DNA from: Episyrphus balteatus | Lineage: Eukaryota; Arthropoda; Insecta; Diptera; Syrphidae | Assembly: GCF_945859705.1 (NCBI RefSeq) | Contig: NC_079134.1 | Coordinates: forward strand, 33,494,576-33,558,575 | DNA length: 64,000 nt | Reading direction: 5' to 3' | Part shown: positions 33,785 to 47,240 of the stretch, piece by piece | Numbering within the stretch: the stretch's first letter is position 1 | Layout: every line of letters starts with the position of its first letter | Made by a program: the position numbers and the translations under genes | Notes under the pieces: generated by a model | What the model was told of the DNA's origin: nothing | Database searches by the model: none | What the model saw: the letters and a program-made list of their open reading frames with translations, nothing else

Positions 33785-36700
33785 TTGTTCATTCCTGCTT
33801 TGTGTCATTTTGGGTAAAAAGTAGTTTACAGAGAAAAGTATTTTAGAAAAGTATAAACCTCATTTTACATAAAAAAACAAAATTGATTTTGACAAAAATT
33901 CCTAATTTTAAGAACTAATATCAAAGCTTTTTATTCAAATCCGGTTTTTTTTTTGTTATTATTCTTCTTTACCATAAAATAACCACAAAATAAAAGAATG
34001 GTAATACCTACGCCTGAAAGCTTGTACCTTAAATTTACTTTGGCATACACTTTAAAACAACTAAAATGGGCAATTTCTGTGAGAGTCACAGGGTGACTAC
34101 TTTAATACCATCAAGGTGATCAAAAAAGATGCAAACGGGGTTAAAGAGATAACAAAACAAAAAAAAAAGACAAAAAGAAAACAAAAAAAAAAAAAGAACA
34201 CACCTTAGCGACACAATTCAAAATATGCCAACATCAACGGTGGACATCGACAACGAACAACATTTTCGCAGAAAATACTCTTAGCGCCTTTTTCGTGTCC
34301 AGCGCGCGGCTGCTGATGGTAAAACTGCCGCATCCGTTGCCACCATATATCTACTCTCTGACTGCCCAGCCGGTCAACTTCATTCCGGAACCCCGCCCTC
34401 CTTTATCCTGCCATATCGACGTAATTCTTCTGTGTAGCCAATTTTTTTTTTTAATGTGAAATAAATTTGGAGCGAGATTTCAATAAACGGATTTTTTTTT
34501 GTAGATATACGAGTATGTGTACCAGGTCTTATACTATCCGACTTTTAGCCGTGGCAAGGTTATAAATGTGCGTATAGATGTGTTTTTGCGATTGCTTTCA
34601 TGAGGAACAGCATTTTAAAATTCTGTGGAGACGGTTCTTCTCTGATGATGATGATGATGGTGTTCTGGACACTGTCATCGTGATGGTTTGTCTCTCTGTC
34701 CGTTTTGTGTAGAGACCCCGAAAAACCTAAAAGTGCCTTCCCTGGAAGTGATTGCATTTTGGGAATGCGCTTAAAATTCTAATAAGCTGCTGGATTCCCA
34801 ATTGTTGTGGCTTTTGTTGTTATTTCTGTTAGCCATGATGGTAGGCAAGTTTAGGTACCCAGGTATACTTACTGGTTGAGAGGTGCTGTTTGGCAGGTAG
34901 AGATTTTTGGTGGGAATTAACAATGTCCCCATGTGACAGAGATGCGGTAAGAAACCCAGGCGCTGATGATGGCGATGATAGTGACGAGTTTTGTATGTGG
35001 AAACAAAGTTGACACTTTAAAGCAATGTCAAAGATTCATCAATTTTTAAACTTTGAATTTTGGAAGAAAAACTACTTTGAAATCAGTTTGAAACCATTTT
35101 GCAACCGAAAGTAGTTTCATGCAACTAAATGGAATTTTTTTTTTTAACCTTTTATTTAATAACTGTTTGGGAAGTAAACTGCAATTAAGTATTTATTTCC
35201 AGGCGCCCTAAAAATAAGTTTGCAATCGGTTGATAACTCAAATGCAACTGATTTGTGATAATTTTAATCCTACAATGCAATTTTGCTTAGAATTTCTTTT
35301 AGTTTATTCATTTTACTAACGAATAAATACTTTTCGAGCGACAACATGCAGGAGCTTTACTCTAAAATGGTCAGGGAATTAAAAAGAATGGCTTTTAACA
35401 GGTTGCAAAACAGTTGCAGAATGGTTTTAACAGCGTTTGATATAAAATTTCCACCTTACCAAGTGAATAGTGGGGGCGTTTTTATTCTAAATAACTTGAT
35501 TAGTATTTCACTCAAAGTGGAAACTCTACAAAAGTTGAAAACAAATTTAAAGCTTGAAACAAAATTGTATCGGTGGTGGACCAAATTCGATCGAATACCA
35601 GAGCATTGCTGACAGCGCAAAAGACTGATTTTTTGTATTCCCCATCCAAATTTATTTATTTTTTTTGAACTTTTTGTATTTTTTGTACTTAAAAAAACCA
35701 CTGATTGACTGCAGTGATAGGACACATTGGGAGTGCGCAATAAATTTTGGATCCTTTTTGCAAATAATTAATGTGTAATTAAGTATGGAGAAGAGAATGG
35801 ATCTCGCTGGTTCTTTAGGACTAAATAAATAGCCCTTGAACAAAAAGTTTTGTTGTGGATATGGTTTGAGGTCTGCCAGAATGGACAGATTGGATGATAC
35901 ATATCATTGCATCAATTACCACCGTTAAATATTGTCCTCTCCTCTTGTGATTGTTGCTCCAGAACAGCACGCAGGAAATGCGACGAAATTAACGGCGACT
36001 TTTTTTTGTGTTGTTATTATCTACTGACGAGTATTATTCGTATATATACTAAAATGAAAAGGGCGCCATTTAATGCACTTGACTCTGGGGGCGATTGTAA
36101 TTTATTTGGAATTGCTAATTGTGCATGGAATTGAGAGAATTTTTTGTTTTATACTAAAAAAAAAAGTTTTATTTTATGTGAATTAATTCCCACGCGTGCA
36201 AAGAGTTGGATGCACTTTTGAAAGATTGTAAAGTAGTGATAGGAAAGGAGTTATATGGGACTCCTTTTGGATTGTATAGTTGATGGTTGGAATTTTGGTT
36301 GATTTATTGCAATAAGTTAACTTTTATTCGTCTATATTTATCTTTTGTTTTGATAAAATATTATGTTTTTTGAATTTTTGAAAATAAATATAAATAATTT
36401 ATGGAGTTTATAGATAACATAATTTCAAGGGAGGAGAAAACGACGAAAGAAGAGTTTGATCCAACTCGGTTTTATAAAATCTGAATTCATTTAACTTTCT
36501 CGATTGCTGATAAAAATCGTAATATTAAAGTCTTGTGAAAGGAATACGTAAACGATAATAGTGACTACCCACAAAGAAAATTGAAAACTGTTGAATTTTA
36601 AAAGTACCAATCATAATTTAAAAACAGATTCCGCCTGCAATAAAATTGCCTGCAGTAAAACTGTCTGCAGAAAAATTTTTGTTTTATGAGCTGGATTAAT

Positions 36701-37234
36701 TTATATGAATTTGGATTATAAGAAACAAGTAGGTATGTATTTCAATTTTGCGAAAATATTCAAATCTTCTATTAAAGGCTTTTAGTTTCATCCAAAGAAA
36801 AACTAGATTTTACATGTTCATATTATCTAATACACGAATTGAGTTGTGTGACTTTCAATTTTATCAATTTTTCATTTTATTTGCAATAGAAATTTGTTGC
36901 TTTGCGAAAATGTATTTAACTATGCTATTAATTAATGGCAAAAAGAGATTTTCCAGAACTCTTTTCTTTTATTCTTACCTTTTTAAATTGTTTGCATCTA
37001 TAAATGTCTATTATTTTAGCAAAAAAAGCAAGCAAATAATGGAATGAAAAATGCGAAATAATATCTTTTGCAAAGTGCAAACAAAATACATAAGTCTTAC
37101 TAAGTTCAAAATTACCAAACTGCTTGTTCTATGCTTACCACATCAAAGAATCTGAAGTAAAAAATTCTATGCAAACTGATGAAAATTCAAATAACGATTC
37201 CACTGGTGCTTTTTTGTCAAAGTCTAAGAATTGT
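33785..37234. other. Mixed spacer with a higher-complexity island
   Basis: 34200-36130 includes CpG-containing, mixed sequence (CCAGCGCGCGGCTGCTGATG near 34299; CCCCGCCCTCC near 34393), a (GAT)n run near 34640 and (CTG)-poor A+T DNA around it. Short tandem GCCTGCAATAAAATT-like units appear at 36630-36680. Frames at 35283-35612, 35456-35740 and 35907-36134 overlap on opposite strands without motifs. Possible regulatory DNA; no gene shown. Confidence 0.4.
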
Positions 37235-37253
37235 GTTTTTACTGGGTTGGGGT

Positions 37254-37466
37254 CGAAATTCTGTATGGGCCAAAATTCGGATTAGAAAATTCTGTATTCC
37301 AAAATTCTGTATTTTTAAATTCTGTAAATTCAAAATTCTGTAAATTCAAAATTCTGTATTTTAAAATTCTGTAAATTCAAAATTCTGTATTCTAAAATAC
37401 TGTAAACACAAAATTCTGGATTTCAAAATTCTGTATTCCAAAATTCTGTACTCCAAAATTCTGTAA
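37254..37466 (+). repeat. Tandem array, about 16-17-bp unit (AAAATTCTGTAWWYC)
   Basis: About a dozen head-to-tail units, with variants such as TTCTGTATTCCAAAA, TTCTGTAAATTCAAAA and TTCTGTATTTTAAAA. Inverted units recur at the far end of the element (38330-38410). Confidence 0.85.
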
Positions 37467-37566
37467 ATGATAAAAGAAAAATTGTTTTGATAATGAAAAA
37501 AGTGCGCACTTTTTTCATTATCAAAACAATTTTTCTTTTATCATTTACAGAATTTTGGAGTACAGA
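37445..37566. repeat. Perfect 122-bp palindrome without spacer
   Basis: Left arm 37445-37505 and right arm 37506-37566 match at all 61 positions, with the centre at GTGC|GCAC. Arms begin TCTGTACTCCAAAATTCTG and contain ATGATAAAAGAAAAATTG. Such a structure can extrude as a cruciform and is unstable in many cloning hosts. Confidence 0.95.
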
Positions 37567-38434
37567 TTTTTGATATTTCCTATGCAGAACCTTGAAGCAG
37601 TTTGCGCCAGCTTAAGTTAAGTGTTATGAGTTAATCGTGATATAAAATGAATTCAGAAAAATGGAAAATATTAAATTATTAAAACCTAATAAAGGAAAGG
37701 ATAAATTGTGTGTCGATGGTTTTATGTTTAATAACGAAGAAAAAACTTTCGGAAAATAGGTCAAATTAGTCATGCACTTAATAACTCCATTGTCGAAAAA
37801 AATTGAATTTTTTGAGAAAAATGAAATTCAAGCCAGCAGAACATGAAAATCTCGGAAAACTTATCGGAAAATGGAGCCTTAATTCAAATTAGTCGAACAT
37901 TCAATTTATTATGTCCAATTTTTTTGAAAAAGTGGAATTTTTTGAAAAAAAAAAAACAAATTCAAGTTAGTAGAACATGAATTTGTATGGAAAATGAAAA
38001 TATTTCTTTTTAATGGAAAATCTCGGAAGTTTTTTCGAAAATTTGGTACTTAACTCAAAGCACTTAATTATTCAAAATAATTAAAAAAAAAAACAATTTT
38101 TTCGAAGATCACAGAAAAAAAATCATTTTTGTAAAAAATTTTTTTTTTTTTTTTAATTTTTGTTTGGCACTTAAATATTAAACCAAACCCGAATTTTTTA
38201 CTAACAGTTTAAGGCAATTTCTGGTAATTGCTCTGCTAACTTTAAATCGAGTGAGCAGAACATTAAGTTTTTCGAAAAGTAGGGGAGCATGTTTTGAGGG
38301 ACATGTTTTAATGTAGAGATTTAAAATTACAGAATTTTTAAAAGCAGAATAATGGATTTGCAGAATTTTGAAAAACAGAATTTTGGATTTACAGAATTTT
38401 GGAATACAGAATAACGACCAGTTCCCGTTTTTAC

Positions 38435-41400
38435 TATTTTAATTTATAATTTAACTTAATAAGAAAATCGTTTTAGCTTTATGTGAAAACATTTTAATTG
38501 AAAGTGGATTTCCACTATAAGTCAATGATTGTTAAAACAATATAAGTAATTTGTTTATTTTTCTCTAACATGAGACTAAAAACTCTTTAATTTAAAATAG
38601 ATTGCCGATTTTCATGTAAAGAGATATTAAAAATGTCAAACCGTTTTTAAATTTGGTGACGTCATGGAAAATACATGGGGTATTAAAAATCACCGATTTA
38701 TTTAAAAAGAAGTGTAAAGAACTTAAATATAATACGTTTCTGTTTGAATTTACTTTGTTTTCAATTAAGATCATATTAAAATAAAAACTCAGATTATTAT
38801 TTTTATTAGCGTTACAATAACAAAAGCGAAATTCTGCTTTTATTGTAAAAGTAAATAAATACAATGATTTGATCTGGATCACGATGAAAATAAAACAGGG
38901 CTAATATTACACATCTAAAGATAAATTGTATTTGTACTACAGGAAATAGGGAGCTGAAGATGGGTCATTTGAGAATTTTTGGAAAGGATTTGAATTTGAC
39001 ATTTCATATAAAGAGGCGCATTAAGACGAATATGAAAATATATATTTTTTTTGTCTCAAAAACGTGTGGTTTGGCCGCCATTTTGAAAAATGCGTTTTTG
39101 TGATTTTCTCGGCTCCTGTTTATCGTAGAATGTATTTTGTCTTTTTTTGTAGAAGAATGTATTCTTAAATTTTTTTATTAATGAATTGTAAAATTTTCGG
39201 TGATGATCGTGATTTTTACACTTTTCTTCAGTTTAGGTTCATCTAAGCGAAATAGTTCACATAATTGATACAACTCTAAATTTCCTACATTTTGGTATAT
39301 AAAGTTTTTTTGTACGTCCAAAACTATTTCAATTATAACCTGACGAAATAAATTCTCAGTTGATTCCCTAATGCTTGGAAATTGTTTCCTTTTCAGACTG
39401 CAGAATCGTAAATTAAATATAAAGTCTTTACAAGTAGTTTTCTCTTTTGAAATCTATAAAAAATGAGATATTTGCACTGTAAGACAAGTAAATTTTATTT
39501 TAATTTTTTCACCTACTGAAGATTTTATGTTTCTAAACTAAAACTTTTTTAGAACTTAAATTTCCACTACCCTGAACTCATGGCATCTGTAATACTATGT
39601 GAGTAAAGTAAACTTTCATTTACGGCAAACTTGATAATATTGTTGTGCATCGTTAAACGATCAATCCGTTAAAACAAACAATTGCTGACTATCCATACTG
39701 GCCGTATTCCTGTTGCAGAATCATAGGGATTGATTAATGATTACTCCTGTCCCATTTTACAACACAGTATAAGCTAATTTATTATAGTGTTCTCGAACAC
39801 TTTACAGAAATAAAGAATCAGATTTGGTAGAGTAAACCATTGATTACTACGACAAAAACAAAGATATGTGAAGAATATAAATATACAATTTTAGATCAAA
39901 AGTTGTTCCACAACATTCAATTAAATGTATGAAATGCGAAGCAAATGAAATTGAAGGAAAATTAAGATAGTAGAAAATATGATCATTTTGACATTTCATA
40001 TTATGTTGTTTAAGTATTCCTCGAAAAAAAAAAAAAAATGTTACTCATACGTCACAGTGAACCGCAATCCTTCGATATTTTATTTGATTGATTTGCCCGA
40101 GGAACATTTCCAAAATTGAATATAGCTGAAGTCATTATATTTGACTTTCAGAAGTGATACCTTAAGACAACGCTATAGCATCCGCCTCCAAGTCGAACAA
40201 AGTTAAACATCAGCTTTTAAAGCACTGCAAACCACTTTGTGATTCTGGGATCATGATAATTTTCTGAATCATTAACTGATACAAATTTCTTGTATTTTTC
40301 TATAGACAAAAATGCTGGATTTTATTGTATTGGTACCAGTCAATATTTTTAAAAAATTTTTTATAGAAATTCGATATTCTTTTTTAAAAAAGACCATATT
40401 TGCTTAGTATTTTTTTTTTTTTTTTGATTTTTTTTTTAAATCAACATTGAAAAAAAAAACTTATCGTTTATTTTCTTTCAATCTTTTTCTTCCATCATCA
40501 GTAGCTTTGTTTTCAAAAAGTTCGACAATTTAAAAAGAATAAAGTTGTTGAACAAATTTATCCAATCGATAACATCATGCAAACTTATAAATCTGATCTT
40601 GATCTTTAACAAAACAAAAAAAAAAAAATCCTTCTAAAGTCACATACCATATACTATAACTAATTTAACTTGAGTCAAGACAAGAAGAAAGATCTTATCC
40701 TTTTTCCATAACAAAAAATAACAAAAAAAAACCATTGTGATGTGCTCTCGATGGAATTTATTTCAATTATTTTATCTCGAGGCGGTACAAAAATACTTCA
40801 ACTGATAGTTATCTACTTAACTCAGAGATACTATAACCGCAAGTACGTTCATTTACCCATGTCCAAGTTCCAGTCGTCATTTCTTCTTCATCTGTCAAAC
40901 ATCAAACTATGAGAGTTCAACCATCATCATCATCATCATCCAGCAAACCATGGATGATGATAACAGGAATTGCGTTATGAACTTGATGCTCATAAATAAT
41001 ATAAGGAAACCCTTAAACTAGCAGAATCCACCAGCTAACCAAAAAAAAAATTACAAAAAACATAATAATAATTCGCGTATCACAACAAAAAGGACATGAC
41101 ATTGTGCATGAAAACATTTGTACGATTCCATGTTCTGCAGGCTGTCATCATATTGCAAGCCCCGGCCCGGTATACCGATGTTCTTGATGTGTTCTTGGAG
41201 AGCGAGAGAGAAAAGCGGTATCCTTAGAGATACAAAAACTTGGTAACATATTTTTTTTTTTAATTTTTTTATTTATTTTGATACAAATACAATGGATTTT
41301 ATGATTGCAACACATGTAGACACAAATGTTTGTTCGTCATAATTTCTTGTATAAATGTTAAGTTTTTTTTTTTTTTTGTAGGAAGGATGCATCACAAAGG

Positions 41401-43000
41401 TTCTTGTGCTCTGAAGCGCATCAGCCAACAAAACCACTCGCATAATCGATTATAATTTTTAATATTCGATTCGTAAGCATTTTAGTTATGTGGACGATGT
41501 TAATGACATGGCCGGGGCTGTTGTTGTTGTTGTTGCTGGGGCCCCAAAGACTTCTTCTCTACTGGCTCTTCTTGCAACAAAGATACTCTCCGAGTTGTTG
41601 AATGTTTGTCATGTTTTGTATCATTCGAAGGATGTCAAGCCCGTCATTGCAACGCAGCCCAGGCAACGCGGGATGCGCCATTGCCGCCATAGCCCAACCC
41701 TGCCATGCCCAACATCAGCCTGCGCCTGGTTTGGGTTTGGATGCGGATGACAATGATGGAGACATGTTAGTCAAGGAGAAAAATGAATTGAATTGGCAGC
41801 GCCTTTCATCGTTTTGACTCGACAGATGATTTGTGGTTTTGAAAAATTCCCCAGACAAACATTAATGAATTAACTTATAATTTTATTTTCCATCACATAA
41901 AAGTTCAGCAGCAATCGGCGGCGGCCGCAGTCGGTCGGTGCAAAAAAGAAATTCATGTTTCTTTTTCCGTTTTTTTTTTTATTTTATTTTTTGTTGAGTT
42001 AAAATATTTATGCAATTTATATTTTTGAAAAGATTTGTATTCCATTGCAACGCCATCATACACATTCCGTGTGCGCTAATTAATTCTTAACCGAAAATTA
42101 ATTATTATTTTTCCGTATGTCTCGGTCGCGCCTCTCGAATGACAATAATTAATAAGGAATTTCCATCTTTGGTTTCATGATGATGGACCTATACAAAAGG
42201 GAGGACAGGGAAGCTACTTGCTACTTTATGACAGTCAGTCATGTTGCATGTGACAATTTTTGCCTTTGCAACGTTAACATATCAATAACTTGACTAAAAG
42301 TTCCTCCTATGATGCTGTTGCTAAAGGCTGAAAGACTGACGATGATGTGAACGATGATGACTTGATATGACCGGCGCATCGTAAATCATCAGAAATTCAT
42401 AATTAATTTGCCAAAAATATGAAACCCGTGCAATTAAGATGTGATGCTTGCTTGCTTGCAGCAGCTTCAGCAACAGCCCATTTGTTATTGTAGAAGCATA
42501 AAAGAACGATTATATTGAGCTATCATGGACACTGAAGCATTTAATAATTGTGGCAAAATATTTATCTCGAGTGAGGGTTATTAATTTTCATATGGAGCAG
42601 TTGGATTTTATTTTTTTGTCACTTTGGTGTTGCAGGTATTTTGTTTTTGAGGACATTGGTATGAGTTTTTTGGAAAAATGTCCACTAAATTTTTTGAATG
42701 AACAGATTTTTGATCTTTCAATTGGACATTAGACTGTGGGAAGGTATTGATTCTTTATTGAATTTTTAAATTTATCTTATCCAAAAGTTATAGTTACCCT
42801 AATTTTTTGTCATTCTTTTTTCTTTTCTATAATATTTATTTTGTAGGTAAGCCAATCCCAATCTACATGACAAGTATGCATAAGTAAATGAGACCAAAAC
42901 AAATTAAAGCTACTTTCACAAAAACTTTAAAAATTGAGCAACACAAACTTAATAAATGTAATTTGTCTTTGCTCCTAATAGTAGAGTATCTAAAGCAAAT
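38435..43000. other. Long spacer; A+T-rich, then a higher-complexity island
   Basis: 38435-40700 is A+T-rich with a GGCCGCCATTTTGAAAAAT word at 39072 that echoes the 7115 palindrome. 40780-42560 is more complex: (CAT)n at 40922-40940, (GTT)n at 41518-41536, GCGGCGGCCGCAGTCGGTCGG at 41919 and homeodomain-type words (CTAATTAATTC, AAATTAATTATTA near 42077-42108). This island resembles conserved non-coding or regulatory DNA. No gene was recognised. Confidence 0.4.
40041..40063 (-). repeat. Dispersed motif, copy 3
   Basis: On the minus strand it reads GTTCACTGTGACGTATGAGT followed by AACATTTTTT. Closest in wording to copies 1 and 4. Confidence 0.6.
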
Positions 43001-43002
43001 TA

Positions 43003-44419
43003 TTAGGGAACCCGGCCGAACAGCTCTGATTTTGACGATTTTTTTTCAAACGTAGGTAATTAAAAATACTTTAAAGTCTATAGATTAAAAATTGCCGGTG
43101 TTGCCGTATCGTTTTTTTTAAATTAAAATTAATTTTTTTTTAACAAAACCATATTTTTTGCTTAAATTTCATAAAACAAATGATAGCAAAAGATTCTCTA
43201 GTAATTTAAGGAAAATATATAAAAGGCAGTAAGGGACAATCTTCCATCGTTTAAGCGATAAATGCAATTTTCTAACATTCTGACCTCAAACACAAAAAAA
43301 ATATTTTGAAAACAACGGCAACACCTACAATATTTTAAAATACATTTTTAAAATGCCAGAAGCTCATTCTTATCTCTTAAATTTAAATCCACTAAATTTA
43401 ATCAAGACTTTTTGAAAAAATGGTCCTCAAACTCAGAATTAAAAAAAAAATGTTATTAGAAAAATTTAAAATGACTTTTTTCCAAACTTTTTCTAATAAA
43501 ATATGAATTTCGAAGCAAAAAAGGTAAAATATATCACACTTTTGAAAAAAAAAATGAAAAATTACTTCAATTTCAATGGTTTTTTCTTATTAAAACTGAA
43601 TTTTTGCATTGAAATAATTAATTTTATCAAAGACTGTGGTAAATAGGAACTTTAAATTTTTGCTATTTAACTTTCAACAATAAGAGTTATTAAATGAATA
43701 AAAAATAATTTTATGTTTAGATGTTGAACTTTAAAAAAAAAAATAACTTACATTTTTTTTCCAAACTTTTATTAAAAAAATTTCTTCGAAAATGAAATAC
43801 TTTTTAATTTTTTTCATAAACCGTTATACATATTGACATTTCCTTTTATAATTTGAAATCATAATAAATGCGGCCAAAAAAATTTGAAAATAAATGCATT
43901 TTATATTACGACCAAGTTTAAAAAACGACATGTTAAAATTTTTTCAATAATTTTTTTTTTTTTCAAAAATCTGAGTTCAATTACCATTCTTTCAAAAGCC
44001 GTTCATTCAATTAACTTAATTTTAATTTTACATATATGACTAAGCTTCTAGCTTTTAAAAAATGTATATTTGAATATTGTAGGTGTTGCCGTTGTGTTAA
44101 AATATTTTTTTTTGTGTTTGAAGTCAATTAATAAGAAAATTGCATCTATCGCTTGAACTATGGAAGATTGTCCCTCACTCTCTTGTATTTTTTTTTCCTT
44201 GAATTTCCTAGACAATCTTTTGGCATCAATTAATTTATGAAATTTAAGAAAAATTTTTGAAAAAAATTTGTTTTTGTTCACAAAAATCTTCAATTAAATT
44301 TAAAAAATCAAAACGGCAACACCGGCAATTTTTAATCTATAGACTTTAAAGTATTTTTACTTACCGACGTTTGAAAAAAAAGATCATCAAAATCTAAGCT
44401 GTTCGGCCGGGTTCCCTAA
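43003..44419. mobile_element. Palindromic element, TTAGGGAACCCGGCCG ends, TA duplication
   Basis: TTAGGGAACCCGGCCGAACA is mirrored by TGTTCGGCCGGGTTCCCTAA. TA lies on both sides (43001-43002 and 44420-44421). The arms pair through TTTAAAGTCTATAGATTAAA, TTGCCGGTGTTGCCGT, GGGACAATCTTCCAT and GGCAACACCTACAATATT, about 330 bp each. The centre is A+T-rich. It is 1417 bp with no transposase frame. TA duplication favours a Tc1/mariner-type mobiliser (inference). Confidence 0.85.
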
Positions 44420-44708
44420 TATTGCCAATTTTTGAGCTTTTGAGCTATAATAATATCATAAGGTACTGTTCAAATGAAAACATAACTTATGTTCAAATAT
44501 TAATATTTTTGACATAATAACTAAAATAATAGGTAAGCTGTTTTCTACATGTACCAGTACCTATATTCTTTGCTCTTTGCTTAGCTTAGCACTTTTTTAT
44601 GTGAGACGTTCAGAGTAATAAGAGGTAAAGCTCATTTGAAAATTGTTCAACACAACTACACAACTTTGAAAAACTCTGTTTTAGAAACTAAGGAAATTTA
44701 AAAAAAAA

Positions 44709-45782
44709 TCATGTGTGTAATTCACACGTGGCAGAAGTGAAACCTTTCTTGCAAAAAAAAAAAAAAAAATAAAAAAATCTACCTATTTTTATTCTATCAC
44801 CTTCAAATCCATGTTTTATATATGACAACCTAGATAAATTTTATATCATCTGAAAGCTTATTGTCTTAGATAAAAATATATATATCGATCAAGTCTATGA
44901 GACATCTACCAAAAGGGCTAGAACTTTTTGAACTCGATCAATTTCCATCAAAAAAAGCGAAAAAAAACACGTATTTTTATCTTCTCACACTATTAAATCC
45001 ATTTTTTTCCCCTAACAACCAATACAAATTTTTACACCATCTGAAAGCTTATTGTCTTAGCTCAATATATATATATCGATCAGGTGTATGAGACATCTAC
45101 AAAAAGAGCTAGAATTTTTTAAACTCGATGAAATTTCATAAAAAAAAGCAAAAAAAAACATTTATTTTTATGTTCTCATGCTATTAAATCAATTTTTTTG
45201 TTTGACTACCTATAAAAAATTTTATACCATGTGAAAGCTTATTGTTTCACCTTGTTTAATGATGTGTACATCTTATTTCAAAGATGTCTACAAGAGAAGT
45301 TAGAAAAGTTAGAAAAGTTAGAATTTTTAAAAGTCAACCATGTGGAATTTCCAGACTGAGATTACGGTACTTCCTACACTGCACTGGAAGCTGGTCATCG
45401 CCAACAGATCTCCACAGGTGTTTTGAAGTATTTTTAAATTTTTTGTGAAACTTGTAGAGCACGTAACGTTATGTGTGATATATCAAATAAAAGGTTATGT
45501 TATCAGCATGCGTATTAAAGTTAAACCAAATTTGTATTTGTAGATCAAAAGATATAACGTGTGTTGGAAAAGAACATCTTTTTACCGTTAACTCCAAATT
45601 TTGAATATGAAATTAATTGAAATTTTGTACAATTATAATTCATTTAATTACCTATTTGCAGTACAAATTTCATTCATCTATCTAATAAAACAAAAAAGTT
45701 ATAACAAGTTGAAGTCGTGTCGCGTTTTCGTTTCATCTTGTTTCAAATCACTACGATACTAAAGAAGTTTTCACTTCAAAAA
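44709..45782 (+). mobile_element. TCATGTGTG...CACTTC element (HINE-like), three internal units
   Basis: It starts TCATGTGTGTAATTCACACG, continues TGGCAGAAGTGAAACC, contains three units of about 190 bp (ACCTAGATAAATTTT near 44828, AACCAATACAAATTTT near 45018, ACCTATAAAAAATTTT near 45208) and ends AAGTTTTCACTTCAAAAA. The empty site in the opposite arm (51581-51592, inverted) reads A9-TATTGTAC; the filled site reads A9-element-TATTGTAC. This fits insertion between A and T without a clear target duplication, although the A-run could hide one. Start TC and A^T insertion are Helitron-like; the expected CTRR 3' end is not seen. Confidence 0.75.
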
Positions 45783-45959
45783 TATTGTACAGACCAATAG
45801 CATTATGTGTCCTGAATTCATTTATCAAAATCAGAAATCTTTCCAATTTTTCTAATAACGTTTATCATGGACGAAATGTTGATTTTTTCCCTAGACACTT
45901 GACGTCCTAGATTGAATTCAGAAAGTTTTCTTATACATGTAAATCAACTACAAAACCAG

Positions 45960-45981
45960 TTCACTGTGGCGTATGGGTGAC
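45960..45981 (+). repeat. Dispersed motif, copy 4 (left arm of the giant palindrome)
   Basis: TTCACTGTGGCGTATGGGTG; its mirror in the other arm is copy 5 at 51381-51402. Confidence 0.6.
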
Positions 45982-47240
45982 ATTGTTGTATTCAAATAAC
46001 AATAAAATAAAATATCTACGAGTATCTCTGACCAAATAATATTACCAATTTATTTGTAATGATCATTTTATAATCTTTAAAGTAGTTTTCATAACTGGCC
46101 TTTTAAAATTTAAATGTATAAGATCTAAAAAAATACCCGATCCAAACTTCAACGTCCGGGACTTTTGTATTTTTTTTGGTATAAGCTTGACATTAGCCCA
46201 GTATTTGTCATACGTGGTCTAAATCAAATTTCTCTATTATGCCCCCAGGATTTATCTTATGTCTCATAACAGGTAGGTAACCAGGCTAAATTTTAGTGAA
46301 GTTTATCTATAAATTGGTCAACACGGTTCGCGACACCATCAGTTGCAACTTTCATTATTTTGGGTAAGCACGATTTTTTTTTGGAGTGATTTTGGTGAAA
46401 AATTTTTCCCGAGTTTTTACCAGGTCTTAGACCAAAAAACCGCACTGTGCGCCGTTTACATCAGAATGAGAATTTACTTTTAGCTAAATGTAAAAATGAC
46501 ATTTACTTATATATTAACAAAACCTGCGATTACAATGAATTAATATATAGTTAAGCCTTTTATTGTAGGTTAACTACATTGAACTCTTTTATTCAGATAT
46601 GATTTTGTGTAGTTTTTTTTTTTTTTGTTATTTGAATAGGGTTACCTGCTGTTTTTGTAGGTCCACATTACTTACATTATTTTATTATTTTTTTGGTATT
46701 TCGAAAAACTTCTTTTTTTGTACTAACTGTATAAAGATATGAGTATTATTTATGTCGCAATTGTACTTTTAAAAAGAGTTTCCACATAGAAGTTCCCATT
46801 TTTTATTTTTACATACTTTATAGTGCGAGTATGAAAATGAAAATGCACCTCCCGTACAGTTTTTTTTAAGTAATTGAAATTTCCTTGAAGTCATTAGTTA
46901 TTATCATGGACAAGAAAAAATTTTAACAGCTTTAAAAATTTATATCTGAGCAACAAATACAAAAAGAATAGTAATTTATATATTTTTATCTATGTGAGAA
47001 ATTTGTATTTTAATTTTTTCTCAAGTAATTTTGAGTTTAAACAAAAAAAACACCTTTTTTTATTACTTATTAAAAACTGAATTTTTTCTCTAAAACTCTC
47101 AACTTCAACCGCACGAAAAAAACATAAATTAAAGACTTTGAACAAAACAAATATGCTCATCTTATCAATTTTACTGTTAAATCTTTTTTTCCCATAGCTT
47201 TAGTTTAAAAAATAACCTTTATATCACCACACTATATGAG

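Larger units (their letters stand above)
37243..38426. mobile_element. GGGTTGGGGTCG element with short-unit tandem arrays, 8-bp duplication
   Basis: The left end TGGGTTGGGGTCGAAATTCT and the right end, inverted GGGAACTGGTCGTTATTCTG, are imperfect TIRs. GTTTTTAC occurs exactly on both sides (37235-37242 and 38427-38434). The left arm is a tandem array of AAAATTCTGTAAATTC-like units; the right arm has the inverse (TACAGAATTTTGGATT, 38330-38410). A perfect palindrome lies at 37445-37566. The middle (37570-38320) is A+T-rich without a frame. The left end is shared with a fragment at 53761. Confidence 0.75.

Noticed and set aside
35283..35740. Two overlapping frames of 109 and 94 codons on opposite strands
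   Set aside because: Both are long only because stops are sparse locally; neither has recognisable motifs and at most one could be real.
41488..41601. ATG-led hydrophobic 37-codon frame (MWTMLMTWPG then a leucine run)
   Set aside because: The leucines are produced by a (GTT)n simple repeat; another frame across the same DNA gives valines. Not evidence of a signal peptide.
41602..41817. Overlapping frames with many His/Cys/Pro residues
   Set aside because: Local GC and GCC/CCA words explain them; frames overlap each other and no zinc-finger spacing is present.
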